Positions 1-9,492 of a stretch of DNA of 64,000 nucleotides are shown here, piece by piece. Within the stretch, counting starts at the first letter, position 1. Every line of letters begins with the position of its first letter. Made by a program: the position numbers and the translations under genes. The stretch spans positions 434,001-498,000 of the forward strand of contig NZ_SOYS01000002.1 of NCBI RefSeq assembly GCF_011808225.1. Reading direction: 5' to 3'. The stretch is from Cedecea colo (GTDB taxonomy: Bacteria; Pseudomonadota; Gammaproteobacteria; Enterobacterales; Enterobacteriaceae). The notes under the pieces were generated by a model that worked only from the letters and a program-made list of their open reading frames with translations, had not been told where the DNA came from and ran no database searches.

Positions 1-1037
1 GCCATTGCCATGCCGGTTACCGCAGCGGGGAAAGTTCGCATAATATTTAGCGTTGCCAGAACGTAAACGATATTTGTGAAAATATGCGCCGCTACAATCA
101 GCAACATTGCCATGCCCTGGCTATGCGTTATCGAAACCAGTGCATAACAACAAATAAACAGCGCGAGGAAAACCACGAACACATTTAGCTTGCCGCTATA
201 GTGTTTAAGCTGCGCTTCCGACAGTAACAACGGGCCGATCAGCTGCCCGAAACTGCGTGCTAAAAGCAGTATTAATCCCGTGTCTGTTACCTCGCCGCTA
301 AAATTTACCGCCAGCGCAGGAAGCAGTGCCATTGCCGGTGCGCCGACCAGGGCGAGTGAAGGCAATAGCAGCAAGCTGCGGCGCTGTAGCTGATTAAGTT
401 CCCGCCATCTGAGCTCCCCGCCTGCTTCACCGCTCTTCAACTGTTCAACGGCCCGATAATTTCGATGCGCAGCAAATAGCAACCCGATGGATAAAGCAAA
501 ACTCAGTGCATCCAAAGCGAGGATTAGCTGCGACGGCAATCTTCCGTAAAGTAGCGTGCCGATGCCGATCCCAAGGATAACGTTTGCCGCAAAGATCAGC
601 GTTTCCATACCCGAAGCCGCGGGAAGATCCGCAGGTTGCAGGCCATTTTTCAGCAGTTGACTTAATACCGGCACCGCCATTCCGCCGGCAAAAGCGGCTA
701 CGGCCTGGCTTAACAAAAGCAGAACCTGGTTATCGCTGTATAAAGACCACAGCGGGAAAACGAGTCCGGCAAGTCCGAGCATCTCGCTCATCGCCAGGAT
801 ATGGATAAGCGGTAACCTTTTCAGAAACTTTTCGGCCATAAGGCTGCCGGGGATACCCGGCGCCAGCGCCAGAATATAGGCAAGGGTCAGCGCCGAGGGT
901 TTTGCCTCAAGCGTGAGCAGCTTTCCAAATACGATAACGTAGGTAAGGCCGTTGCCTATAGATGAGAGCAGCAGCGCGCCGCCAAGCAGCGCAAACCAGC
1001 GATACTGCCGCAGGCAGCGTAAGATGAGAAAAAACAT
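1..1037 (-). CDS. MFS transporter, C-terminus cut by the window edge
   Basis: An open frame runs on the minus strand from an ATG at 1037 to the window edge with no stop, giving at least 345 residues. It is a chain of hydrophobic segments separated by short loops, with a longer charged central loop (around residues 195-215), which is the pattern of a 12-helix major facilitator. A ribosome site (AAGGGAT) precedes the ATG by about 5 bases. The substrate is not recognisable; the drug-efflux branch of the family is possible. It ends upstream of rcdA and probably forms its own unit. The C-terminal helices lie outside the window. Confidence 0.75.
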   Translation of the reverse strand, partial: MFFLILRCLRQYRWFALLGGALLLSSIGNGLTYVIVFGKLLTLEAKPSALTLAYILALAPGIPGSLMAEKFLKRLPLIHILAMSEMLGLAGLVFPLWSLYSDNQVLLLLSQAVAAFAGGMAVPVLSQLLKNGLQPADLPAASGMETLIFAANVILGIGIGTLLYGRLPSQLILALDALSFALSIGLLFAAHRNYRAVEQLKSGEAGGELRWRELNQLQRRSLLLLPSLALVGAPAMALLPALAVNFSGEVTDTGLILLLARSFGQLIGPLLLSEAQLKHYSGKLNVFVVFLALFICCYALVSITHSQGMAMLLIVAAHIFTNIVYVLATLNIMRTFPAAVTGMAM

Positions 1038-1196
1038 AGGTTATCCCTTATCAACAAGCACAAGTAGGTCGCCGACGATGAAGTCGGGGTTAGGTCTGTG
1101 TTTATCGGTAAAGGGACAGCTACATTGGCGGGAAACCTACATTAAGCATCTGCTGCAAACTCTAGCTAACAAACGCCAGAATTTCACCTGCCAGAT

Positions 1197-1742
1197 TTAG
1201 CGCACGATTTTCGCAACCATCCGGGTGAGATCTTCGCGGCTCATCGGCTCGCGATCGGTGACGTAATGCAGCGTCATGCCTTCAATAAAAGCATCCAGCG
1301 TGCGGGCGGTTATCGGGTCGAAGAAGGCTTCCAGCGTCTGCTGGCTGCGACACATCCAGTCCTGCATGATAGTTTTGAGCGGCGGTGTACAGTTGGCGTA
1401 AGCATAAAGCTGGTACATTACCTGCAGGTTATAAGACGTCGCGATCGTCTCGCCGCAAATCATGTCGACGATGGCTTCGCAGGCTTCATCCGCATTTTTT
1501 GCCTGCTCAAGGCGGGCGCGATAGCTGTCTGACATTTCCAGCGCAAACTGCGTAAAGGCTTCGCTAAGCAGCGAATCTATGCCGTCAAAATAGTAGGTCA
1601 TCGACCCCAGCGAAACGCCCGCCGCGGCAGCGATTTTACGGTGCGTGATGTGGCTGATGCCGTGTTCCACCAGCATATCCAGCGTGGCTTGCAGAATGCG
1701 GGCGCGCCTGTCCGGATCGTTGCGCGGGGGTGCTTTGCTCAT
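1197..1742 (-). CDS. rcdA: TetR-family regulator RcdA (YbjK)
   Basis: 181-residue TetR-type repressor/activator. In E. coli RcdA is a stress-response regulator that acts on csgD and other genes. The N-terminal helix-turn-helix covers about residues 31-52, and the rest is a ligand/dimer domain with the ybjK-type ending (DAFIEGMTLH). The start at 1742 is preferred over the upstream 1805 because AGGA lies 8 bases before it and it gives the family length (E. coli 178). It is divergent from ybjJ, as in E. coli. A perfect palindrome upstream, at 1798-1813, is its likely operator. Confidence 0.9.
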   Translation of the reverse strand: MSKAPPRNDPDRRARILQATLDMLVEHGISHITHRKIAAAAGVSLGSMTYYFDGIDSLLSEAFTQFALEMSDSYRARLEQAKNADEACEAIVDMICGETIATSYNLQVMYQLYAYANCTPPLKTIMQDWMCRSQQTLEAFFDPITARTLDAFIEGMTLHYVTDREPMSREDLTRMVAKIVR

Positions 1743-1797
1743 GCTAAATCCTGTTGAGTGCCTTTCACGTTGCGATGAAAAGAGTTTAACCATGATT

Positions 1798-1813
1798 GTG
1801 TACAAATGTACAC
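1798..1813. promoter_or_regulatory. Palindromic operator, likely RcdA
   Basis: GTGTACA, two A's, TGTACAC: a perfect inverted repeat with 7-base arms, seen directly between the divergent rcdA and ybjJ starts. Its size and position fit a TetR-family operator controlling both genes. Assignment to RcdA is inference from position. Confidence 0.55.
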
Positions 1814-1865
1814 GGTCTTGCTAGTGTAAATGTTATCTATCTCAAATGACTGATTGGTTCTGTCC

Positions 1866-3083
1866 ATGCCTGCCGCTTCAACCCAAAGAAAAGCCCTATT
1901 GCATCGCACCTGGGCGCTGTTTGCCTTCTTCTTTCTTCCCGGCCTCGTGATGGCTTCCTGGGCGACGCGCACCCCGGCAATCCGCGACACGCTTAACGTT
2001 TCCACGGCGGGTATGGGCATCGTGTTGTTTGGCCTGTCCGTCGGCTCGATGAGCGGTATTTTATGCTCCGGCTGGCTGGTCAAACGCTTCGGCACACATA
2101 CAATTATTCGCAGCGGCATGACGTTAATGGTCGCTGGCATGCTAAGCATGGGTATCGCGCTGTTTTTCGCCTCTCCGCTTCTGTTCGCACTCGGTCTTGC
2201 GCTGTTGGGCATGGGGCTGGGCTCATCGGAAGTGGCGATAAACGTCGAAGGCGCGACGGTTGAAGAGCTGATGAAAAAGACCGTATTGCCGATGATGCAC
2301 GGCTTTTACAGCCTTGGCACGCTGGTAGGCGCGGGCATCGGCATGAGTTTAACCGCTATTAATTTTGCCGCCTTCACGCATTTACTGCTGATTGGCCTGC
2401 TGGTTATCGTGCCGATTGCCGTCGCAATTCGGGCAATACCGCACGGCGTAGGTAAAGACAATCCTGCGAGCGATGCCGCAAATTTGGCCGAGCCGCACCC
2501 GCCCTTTTATAAAGACCTTCAGCTGCTGCTGATTGGTATCATCGTGTTGGCAATGGCCTTCGCCGAAGGTTCTGCCAATGACTGGCTGCCATTGTTGATG
2601 GTGGATGGCCACGGTTTTAGTCCAACATCCGGCTCGCTGATTTATGTTGGCTTCACTCTGGGGATGACGGTTGGACGCTTCACCGGCGGCTGGTTTATCG
2701 ACCGCTACAGCCGCGTTGCCGTGGTACGAGCCTGTGCGCTAATGGGCATCCTCGGCATCGGGATGATCGTCTTTGTAGACAGCGCGTTCCTCGCCGGCGT
2801 GTCGGTCATTTTATGGGGGCTTGGTACTTCGCTTGGTTTCCCACTGGCGATTTCCGCCGCGGGCGATACCGGACCGGATCCGGCCACGCGTGTGAGCGTC
2901 GTCGCCGCTTCTGGCTATGTTGCTTTTCTCGTCGGGCCGCCGCTGCTTGGTTTTCTCGGTGAACATTACGGGCTGCGGCTGGCAATGCTGGTCGTCCTCG
3001 CACTGATGGTGGTCGCCGCGCTGATTGCTCGTGCCGTGGCAAAACCGTCGCAGTGTTCGCAGCTGGCAAGTGATACAGAATAA
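1866..3083 (+). CDS. ybjJ: MFS transporter YbjJ
   Basis: 405-residue, 12-helix inner-membrane transporter of the major facilitator superfamily; substrate unknown. It is strongly alike to E. coli YbjJ (402 aa) throughout, including the start WALFxFFFLPG, the central [19 protein letters not shown] and the ending LGEHYGLR. The ATG at 1866 is chosen; an in-frame TTG at 1854 is possible, and neither has a strong ribosome site. It is divergent from rcdA across the 1798-1813 palindrome and is followed after 28 bases by ybjI, so ybjJ-ybjI is likely one transcript. Confidence 0.9.
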   Translation: MPAASTQRKALLHRTWALFAFFFLPGLVMASWATRTPAIRDTLNVSTAGMGIVLFGLSVGSMSGILCSGWLVKRFGTHTIIRSGMTLMVAGMLSMGIALFFASPLLFALGLALLGMGLGSSEVAINVEGATVEELMKKTVLPMMHGFYSLGTLVGAGIGMSLTAINFAAFTHLLLIGLLVIVPIAVAIRAIPHGVGKDNPASDAANLAEPHPPFYKDLQLLLIGIIVLAMAFAEGSANDWLPLLMVDGHGFSPTSGSLIYVGFTLGMTVGRFTGGWFIDRYSRVAVVRACALMGILGIGMIVFVDSAFLAGVSVILWGLGTSLGFPLAISAAGDTGPDPATRVSVVAASGYVAFLVGPPLLGFLGEHYGLRLAMLVVLALMVVAALIARAVAKPSQCSQLASDTE

Positions 3084-3111
3084 TAACTGGCGTGATTCAA
3101 CGGAGAATTCG

Positions 3112-3927
3112 ATGAGTGTGAAATTAATTGCCGTAGACATGGATGGTACTTTTCTCGACGACCGCAAAAACTACAACCGGGCGCGTTTCGCCGGACAGTA
3201 CCAGCAAATGAAAGCCCAGGGCATTCGTTTTGTCGTCGCCAGCGGTAACCAGTATTACCAGCTCAGGTCGTTTTTCCCGGGAATTGACCATGAAATTTCT
3301 TTTGTGTCGGATAACGGCGGCTGGGTGGTAAGCGAAAACCAGGACGTGTTCAACGGCGCGCTGACAAAACAGCAGTACGACACGGTTATCGATCATCTTC
3401 TGACGCTGCCCCACGTCGATATCATCACCTGCGGCAAGCGCAGCGGTTACACCCTGCAAAGCTACAGTGAAGGGTTTAAGCGCATGGCAGGCATGTATTA
3501 CCATCGCCTTGAACTTGTGGATGATTTCGCTCATCCGGACGACGTCATTTTCAAATTCGCCCTTAACCTGCCGGATGATTTACTGGCCGATACTATGGAT
3601 TCGCTGACGGCAATTCTGGAAGGCATTGTCGTCCCCGTCTCCAGCGGCCACGGCTCCATTGACCTGATAATCCCCGGCGTTCATAAAGCCAACGGGCTGC
3701 GGATTTTGCAGGATAAATGGGGCATTAAGGATGGCGAAGTCGTCACGTTTGGCGACGGTGGCAACGATATTGAGATGCTGTGCCAGGCCGGTTTTGGCTT
3801 TGCGATGGCAAACGCCCCGGACAAAATTAAGCAGATTGCACGTTTCCAGGCAGGGTATAACAACGAAGAAGGCGTGCTGGATGTAATTGATAAGGTGCTG
3901 AAAGGGGAAGCGCCTTTTAACGAGTAA
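3112..3927 (+). CDS. ybjI: HAD phosphatase YbjI (Cof type)
   Basis: 271 residues, the same length as E. coli YbjI, a haloacid-dehalogenase phosphatase reported to act on the riboflavin intermediate 5-amino-6-(5-phospho-D-ribitylamino)uracil and on FMN. Motif I is DMDGTFLDD, with nucleophile Asp9 and Asp11. Motif IV, GDGGNDIEML, binds Mg2+ near the C-terminus. The cap between them is the Cof C2 type. The start at 3112 has GGAG just upstream. It lies 28 bases after ybjJ in the same order as in E. coli. Confidence 0.9.
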   Translation: MSVKLIAVDMDGTFLDDRKNYNRARFAGQYQQMKAQGIRFVVASGNQYYQLRSFFPGIDHEISFVSDNGGWVVSENQDVFNGALTKQQYDTVIDHLLTLPHVDIITCGKRSGYTLQSYSEGFKRMAGMYYHRLELVDDFAHPDDVIFKFALNLPDDLLADTMDSLTAILEGIVVPVSSGHGSIDLIIPGVHKANGLRILQDKWGIKDGEVVTFGDGGNDIEMLCQAGFGFAMANAPDKIKQIARFQAGYNNEEGVLDVIDKVLKGEAPFNE

Positions 3928-3945
3928 AATACCTCGCGAAGAAGC

Positions 3946-4012
3946 GGTGGATGGCGCTTACGCTTACCCACCCTACAAAACTGTAGGTCGGGTAAGCGCA
4001 GCGTCACCCGAC
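3946..4012. repeat. Inverted pair of REP-like palindromes (BIME-like)
   Basis: Two imperfect palindromes in opposite orientation: one at 3946-3976 that begins GGTGGATGGCGC and ends CCACCCTAC, the other at 3983-4012 that begins GTAGGTCGGGTAAG and ends CACCCGAC. This is the arrangement of enterobacterial REP/BIME elements between convergent genes. Single related copies occur at 37471, 44945 and 50136. Confidence 0.7.
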
Positions 4013-5046
4013 TATTTCAGTTGGTTACGACGATACTCTCCCTGGCGCTCCAGCATCCAGCCCGGATATTCCCGCGGCAGTTCACTCACCGCATTCAGTT
4101 TCTGTAGTTCATCTTCTGTGAAGCGAATTTCCGTTGCGGCGATATTGTCGTTTAGCTGCTCGACACGCTTAGCGCCAATAATCACGCTGCTGACTACCTG
4201 CTGGTGCAGTAGCCAGGCGAGCGCTATCTGCGCCACGGAAACACCTTTGTCTTCCGCGATTTCACGCATCACGTCAACGCAGTCGAACGCGCGCTCTTTG
4301 TTGACCGGCGGGAAGTCAAACTCAATGCGGCGGCTGCCCGCTTCGGCTTTGCCATCGCGACTGTATTTACCGCTCAGCAGGCCGCCGGCCAGCGGACTCC
4401 AGACCATCAGCCCCACGCCTTCGCTTTGCAGCATTGGTGCCAGATCGCGCTCAAGATCGCGTCCGGCGATAGTGTAATAAGCCTGTAGCGAGGCAAACTT
4501 CGCAAGGCCCAGACGTTCGGCAATTCCCAGCGCCTTCATGATTTGCCAGGCGGCCCAGTTTGACACGCCTATATAGCGAACGTGGCCGTGCTGCACCAGC
4601 GTATCCAGCGCGCGGAGCGTTTCTTCAATGGGGGTTGCCGGGTCAAAACCGTGCAACTGGTAAAGATCGATATGATCCAGCTGCATGCGCTGCAGGCTTT
4701 CTTTCACGCTATTCATGATGTGATAACGCGAGGAGCCACGGGAGTTGGTGCTGCCGGTTCCGGTTTCACCAAAAACTTTCGTCGCGACGACAACATTTTC
4801 ACGCGGGATCTTCAGATTTTTTAGCGCCTGGCCGGTGATAATCTCCGAGCGTCCTTCAGAGTAAACGTTGGCGGTATCAATAAAGTTGATGCCTGCATCC
4901 AGCGCGCTGCCGACCAGCTTTTCCGCATCGGACTGAGCGAGGTTGCCTATTTTACCCCACATGCCGCCCTCGCCGCCAAAGGTCATGGTGCCAAGGCAAA
5001 GTTCCGAAACAAACAGCCCGGTGTTACCAAGTTTTTTATAACGCAT
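4012..5046 (-). CDS. Aldo/keto reductase
   Basis: 344-residue NAD(P)H-dependent oxidoreductase with the TIM-barrel aldo/keto reductase fold, probably cytosolic. The catalytic tetrad is visible: Asp57 and Tyr62 (DTANVY), Lys90 (ATKV) and His132 (QLHG). The coenzyme-binding end (IIGAKRVEQLNDN) is typical of the YajO/YdjG-like branch. The natural substrate cannot be deduced. It is convergent with ybjI, and its stop touches the REP pair. It is followed downstream by no gene on its own strand, so it is probably monocistronic. Confidence 0.85.
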   Translation of the reverse strand: MRYKKLGNTGLFVSELCLGTMTFGGEGGMWGKIGNLAQSDAEKLVGSALDAGINFIDTANVYSEGRSEIITGQALKNLKIPRENVVVATKVFGETGTGSTNSRGSSRYHIMNSVKESLQRMQLDHIDLYQLHGFDPATPIEETLRALDTLVQHGHVRYIGVSNWAAWQIMKALGIAERLGLAKFASLQAYYTIAGRDLERDLAPMLQSEGVGLMVWSPLAGGLLSGKYSRDGKAEAGSRRIEFDFPPVNKERAFDCVDVMREIAEDKGVSVAQIALAWLLHQQVVSSVIIGAKRVEQLNDNIAATEIRFTEDELQKLNAVSELPREYPGWMLERQGEYRRNQLK

Positions 5047-5167
5047 AGTGGTGACCTCATGTTCAGGATTTCAGATGGATTTCTTAAACGCCCTGACAGT
5101 TATACGCCCACTTTCCGCTTATGAAATGGGGGGTTTCTACCCATTCCTTGCCCGATTCTGCAAAAAT

Positions 5168-6697
5168 TTAGCCGCGCGGCGCGTCGCCAAAAACGGCGTA
5201 ATCAGGCATATTTACCCGCTGATAAGGCTCCCAGCCGCCGCCGAGCGCTTTATACAAGGCGACTAAATCGATGCTGCTTTGTACCCGCGCCTGAGCGCGC
5301 TGCTGCTCGGCCTGCGCAAGCTGCCGCTGGGCATCCAGCACATCGATAAAGGTGGCGATACCCTTGCGATAGCTGTCATTGGCCAAATCAAATGCCGTCT
5401 GTAATGACTGCGTGGTTTGCGCCAGCCCCGCTTCCCGCTGCTGGTCGGTGCGATAGCTTACCAGCGCGTTTTCCACATCCTGCAACGCGGTCAAAACGGT
5501 CTGACGATATTGCAGTACCGCGCTGCCCTGCTGCGCACGCGCCACTTTCACGCTGGAAACCAGCCGTCCGCCCTGGAAGATCGGGATCGAAACCTGCGGG
5601 CCGAAACTGTAAAAGTGGCTGGCCCAGTCGAGTAAATAACCCGATTCGTCGTTACGCAAACCTAACTGTCCGGTAAGCGAGAGCGAAGGGAAAAGCTGCG
5701 CCACGGAGACGCCGATTTGCGCGGTTGCCGCATGGAGATTCGCTTCCGCTTCGCGCACGTCCGGGCGACGGCGCGCCAGGTTTGCGGGGATGCCGACGGA
5801 AACGATATCCGGCAGCTTCGGCAAGTCCTGTTTATTTGCCAGCTCACGGTCGAGCGCGCCCGGCGGCTTGCCCAACAGCACGGCCAGCCCGTTCATCGCC
5901 TGGCGTTCCTGTGCCTGATACTGCGGGAGCTGCGCCTGAAGATTGCCAAGCTGGGCACGCGCATTTTCCACATCCATCTGCGGGGACAGCCCGCCTTGCT
6001 GGCGGCTCTCCGTTAGCTCAAACGTCTGCTGTGCCGTATCGATTTGCGTTTGCAATGTTTGCATCACGCTTTGCGCCCCGCGTAGCTGTAGCCAGGCGCG
6101 GGCGACTTCCGCCTCCAGCGACACCAGCGCGTCGTTGCGCTGCTCAATTGCCGCATCCTGCTGGGCTTTCGCCGCCTCAACCTGGCGACGGACTTTGCCC
6201 CACATATCCAGCTCCCAGCTGGCGTCGAAACTCCCCTGATACAGCGTTATAGGTTTGGTTAGCGGATCAAGCGCGCCATTCAGCGACGGATCGACCTCGT
6301 TAAGTTGGTCATAAACGCCATGGGATTTCAGCTCGCCTTTCACCCCCAACTGCTGTCGCGTAACGCTCGCGCTGCCGTTGACGCTCGGGTAAAACGCGCC
6401 GCCCGCCTGGGTAATTTGTTCCCGCGCTCCGGCAATGCGCAGCACGGTTTGCTGTAGCGTCAGGTTGCCGGCAATCGCCCGTTCTATCAGGCTGTCGAGC
6501 TGCGGCGAGTTAAAGTTTTTCCACCAGCGCGGATCGATGGCGGTGGTTTGCGCGCGGGAAGCCACGCCCGGCTCGTTCTGGTTAGCCGTGTCGTTAAAAC
6601 TTGCGGGTGTTTGCGGTCTGGCGGGCTGATAATCCGGCCCTACCGCGCAGCCAGCCACCAGCAGCGCCAGCGTGGATATCCACATTCTCCTGTTCAT
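5168..6697 (-). CDS. Outer-membrane efflux lipoprotein, NodT family
   Basis: 509-residue TolC-like channel subunit of a tripartite efflux pump. The signal peptide ends in a lipobox L-V-A-G-C, with Cys17 as the lipidated residue. It is followed by CAVGPDYQP, the standard NodT/OprM start, and then two outer-membrane-efflux repeats rich in Ala/Gln coiled coil. The ATG at 6697 is chosen over 6718 because it begins the signal peptide and has GGAG 9 bases upstream. One base separates it from the stop of the pump gene, so translation is coupled. Confidence 0.9.
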   Translation of the reverse strand: MNRRMWISTLALLVAGCAVGPDYQPARPQTPASFNDTANQNEPGVASRAQTTAIDPRWWKNFNSPQLDSLIERAIAGNLTLQQTVLRIAGAREQITQAGGAFYPSVNGSASVTRQQLGVKGELKSHGVYDQLNEVDPSLNGALDPLTKPITLYQGSFDASWELDMWGKVRRQVEAAKAQQDAAIEQRNDALVSLEAEVARAWLQLRGAQSVMQTLQTQIDTAQQTFELTESRQQGGLSPQMDVENARAQLGNLQAQLPQYQAQERQAMNGLAVLLGKPPGALDRELANKQDLPKLPDIVSVGIPANLARRRPDVREAEANLHAATAQIGVSVAQLFPSLSLTGQLGLRNDESGYLLDWASHFYSFGPQVSIPIFQGGRLVSSVKVARAQQGSAVLQYRQTVLTALQDVENALVSYRTDQQREAGLAQTTQSLQTAFDLANDSYRKGIATFIDVLDAQRQLAQAEQQRAQARVQSSIDLVALYKALGGGWEPYQRVNMPDYAVFGDAPRG

Positions 6698-6698
6698 A

Positions 6699-8279
6699 TC
6701 AATGCGCTCCAGCAGCACCTTCGCTCTTCACCGGCGAAAGCAATAAACATAGTGGGATCAGCAATAAAGCTACAAAGCCCAGAATTGTAAACACGTCGAT
6801 GTAGGCAAGAATTCGGGACTGTTCAATCATCGTTTTATAGAGTTGCCCGGTGGCGATGCCGATCGGGTCGCCAGTTTGCGTCGTAAAGTCACGGATCGCC
6901 TGCGCGCCGCTTTTAATTGCCTGCTGAAACTGTTCATCAAATGGATTCATATGGGTGCTGAGATGGGCGCTATGAGCCTGCGCACGCTCGGTGATCGCCG
7001 CCGTGGAGAGCGAGATACCTATCGACCCGGCCACGTTACGGAACATGGTAAACAGCGCCGCCGCATCGGCGTTAAGCGTCCGGGGAATGGTAATAAACGC
7101 AATGGTCGTCAGCGGCACGAATAAGAAGCCCAGCCCGACCGACTGCGCGCTACGGAACAGCACCAGCGTTTCAAAATCGACATTCGGCGTCAGGTTACGC
7201 GACCAGAAAAAAGACGCGGCGAGGCAGCTAAAGCCAAAGGCGATAAGCCAGCGCGTCTGCACAATCGGCATTAGCTTAATCACCAGCGGGATAGTCAGCA
7301 CGATCAGCACCGCACCGGGGGAGAGCACCAGCCCGGACCAGGTTGCGGTATATCCCAAATCCTGCTGGGCAAGCTGGGGAATCACCACGGAGCTGCCGTA
7401 TAAAATCATCGCCATCCCTGCCATCAACATACTGGAAACGGCAAAATTTTTGTCCTTTATGCAGCGTAAATCCACCACCGGTTTTTTGGCGTAGATTAGC
7501 CAGAAAATGGCGCCGATAATGCCGATTATCGTCAATACGGCAAAGGTGCGGATAAAGTTCGAGTAAAACCAGTCGTCGTCTTCACCGCGATCCAGCATAA
7601 CCTGCAGGCAGCCAAGGCCAAGCGCGATAAGGCCGATGCCGGTCCAGTCAACGGTCATTTTTTCTGCGGACTTACGCTCCCACGGCGGATCTTCAAGCAG
7701 TTGATAAATCGCCAGCACCGTAACAATGCCGACCGGGATATTGATAAAAAACACCCAGCGCCAGGAATAGTTGTCGGTTATCCATCCGCCGAGGGTTGGC
7801 CCGAGCACCGGCGCGACGATAATCGCAATCGACGACAGCCCAAACGCTTTACCGCGATCTTCAGGCTTGAAGTAATCCAGCAACACCGACTGCTGTGTGG
7901 GCTGTAACCCGCCGCCGAAGAAGCCCTGCATGACGCGGAACAGAATGATTTCCCACAGTTCGGTGGCGATGCCGCACAAAAAAGAACAGATGGTAAACAT
8001 CACAATGCAGATTAAAAAGAACTGCTTGCGGCCAAACAGACGGCTTAAGAAGGCGGAAATTGGCAGCACGATGCCGTTTGCCACCAGATACGAGGTGAGT
8101 ACCCAGGTGGATTCATCGTAGCTTGAGGAGAGCGAACCCGCGACGTGCGGCAGCGCCACGTTGACAATGGTGGTGTCGAGGATTTCCATAAATACGGCAA
8201 GCGTGACGACTACCGCCACGGCCCACGGATTACTGGCGGGTTTCCAGTTATCGTGTTGTTCGGCTGCCTGCTCACTCAT
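6699..8279 (-). CDS. EmrB-like MFS drug efflux pump (DHA2 family)
   Basis: 526-residue 14-helix drug:H+ antiporter. The first helix carries the EmrB-type signature (FMEILDTTIVNVALPHVAG), and the antiporter motif C appears as VLGPTLGGWI. With the adaptor upstream (4-base ATGA overlap) and the outer-membrane channel downstream (1-base gap) it makes a full tripartite pump. It is related to EmrB/EmrY but differs from the emrAB locus, which lacks its own outer-membrane gene. The drug range cannot be told from sequence. Confidence 0.9.
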   Translation of the reverse strand: MSEQAAEQHDNWKPASNPWAVAVVVTLAVFMEILDTTIVNVALPHVAGSLSSSYDESTWVLTSYLVANGIVLPISAFLSRLFGRKQFFLICIVMFTICSFLCGIATELWEIILFRVMQGFFGGGLQPTQQSVLLDYFKPEDRGKAFGLSSIAIIVAPVLGPTLGGWITDNYSWRWVFFINIPVGIVTVLAIYQLLEDPPWERKSAEKMTVDWTGIGLIALGLGCLQVMLDRGEDDDWFYSNFIRTFAVLTIIGIIGAIFWLIYAKKPVVDLRCIKDKNFAVSSMLMAGMAMILYGSSVVIPQLAQQDLGYTATWSGLVLSPGAVLIVLTIPLVIKLMPIVQTRWLIAFGFSCLAASFFWSRNLTPNVDFETLVLFRSAQSVGLGFLFVPLTTIAFITIPRTLNADAAALFTMFRNVAGSIGISLSTAAITERAQAHSAHLSTHMNPFDEQFQQAIKSGAQAIRDFTTQTGDPIGIATGQLYKTMIEQSRILAYIDVFTILGFVALLLIPLCLLLSPVKSEGAAGAH

Positions 8280-9445
8280 TCTACCGTTACCTTCGGCTCA
8301 ACGGACAGCCCCAGCGGCAGCGGATGGTTCGCGTCCAGCCCTTTATCAATGACGATTTTTACCGGCACGCGCTGCACAATCTTCACGAAGTTGCCGGTAG
8401 CGTTTTCCGCCGGGAAGGCTGAGAAGCGCGAGCCGCTGCCCTGCTGAATACTGTCGATGTGCCCTTCCAGCTCCATATCCGGATAAGCATCCACGCTGAG
8501 CTGCACTTTATTACCGGGACGCATTCTTTCGAGCTGAGATTCCTTGAAGTTAGCCGTGACCCAGATATCCGGCGAGACGATCGAAAACAGCGCTGTTCCG
8601 GCCTGTACCAGCGAGCCGAGCTGCACGTTACGCAGCGTGACAAAGCCGTCAAACGGCGCGCGCACTTCGGTATAAGAGAGGTTCAGCTCTGCCGTCTCAA
8701 GCTGGGCTTTGGCCTGTTCAACCTGCCGGACGCGGGCTTCCACGTTAGTTTCCTGCTGGCGAATTTGCAGTTTGACCTGGCTTGCGACTTCAAGCTGCGC
8801 GCGGGCGTTAGCAAGCCCCGCTTCGGCTGAACGCAGCTGCGCGCTGGCGGTATCGATATTTTGCTGGGAGGTGGCGCGCGGATCTACGCCGCGTTGGCGT
8901 TTGTATTCTGCACGGGCATTGGCTAAATCTGCTTCTGCTTTCGCCACCTGCGCCTGCGCCTGATCGCGCTGGGCAGGATACTGCACTTTTGCCAGATCGA
9001 GCTGGGCCTGAGCCTGATGCAGCTGCGATTGCGCAAGGCCAACCTGCGCCCGGGCCTGGTCACGCTGCGCGGCGGCATCTCGCGGATCGATAACCACCAG
9101 CAGGTCGCCTTTTTTTACCCGCTGGTTATCGCCTGTGTGCAACTCTGTAACGTAACCTGCCACTTTCGGCGCGATGGTAACGGCGTTCCCTTCGGTGAAA
9201 GCATCGTCGGTGGTCTCTTCGTTTCTGGTCAGAAACCACCACACTGCCGCCACAATCACCATCACTACCACGACGATGCCTAAGATGATCAGCGGCTTTT
9301 TGCCGGGACGTTTTTTTTCGTCGTTTTGATTGTTGTTTTTTTGGTTATTGTCTTTTTGGTTATTGTCTTTTTGGTTATTGTCTTTTTGAGCACTGCTGTT
9401 TTTCTGATCTTCGCCGTCATCCGGCTTGTCGTTTTGGTCTGCCAT
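8276..9445 (-). CDS. EmrA-like HlyD-family membrane-fusion protein
   Basis: 389-residue periplasmic adaptor. A hydrophilic cytoplasmic tail (residues 1-50) contains four near-perfect five-residue repeats of the form QKDNN at 20-39. A single membrane helix follows at about 51-72, then the TDDAFTEG biotinyl-lipoyl start, a long alpha-helical hairpin (about 110-250) and a beta-barrel domain. It is the first gene of the operon, joined to the pump by an ATGA overlap. The repeat-bearing tail is unusual for the family. Confidence 0.9.
   Translation of the reverse strand: MADQNDKPDDGEDQKNSSAQKDNNQKDNNQKDNNQKNNNQNDEKKRPGKKPLIILGIVVVVMVIVAAVWWFLTRNEETTDDAFTEGNAVTIAPKVAGYVTELHTGDNQRVKKGDLLVVIDPRDAAAQRDQARAQVGLAQSQLHQAQAQLDLAKVQYPAQRDQAQAQVAKAEADLANARAEYKRQRGVDPRATSQQNIDTASAQLRSAEAGLANARAQLEVASQVKLQIRQQETNVEARVRQVEQAKAQLETAELNLSYTEVRAPFDGFVTLRNVQLGSLVQAGTALFSIVSPDIWVTANFKESQLERMRPGNKVQLSVDAYPDMELEGHIDSIQQGSGSRFSAFPAENATGNFVKIVQRVPVKIVIDKGLDANHPLPLGLSVEPKVTVE
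9329..9388 (-). repeat. In-frame 15-bp tandem repeat in the adaptor gene
   Basis: Four consecutive 15-base units encode QKDNN, QKDNN, QKDNN and QKNNN at residues 20-39. The unit is a multiple of three, so gain or loss of copies would change tail length without a frameshift. Confidence 0.85.
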
Positions 9446-9492
9446 AGGTTCGCTAACTCGCCCTGCTTCGCGTTATCTGCGTCACAAAAAAT

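Noticed and set aside
5725-6252. Open frames of up to 175 codons on the plus strand within the outer-membrane channel gene
   Set aside because: Shadow frames of a well-supported lipoprotein gene; Pro/Ala/Arg-rich composition with no domain.
9326-9400. Short direct repeats that could suggest a CRISPR array
   Set aside because: They are contiguous 15-base units without spacers and in frame with a protein tail.
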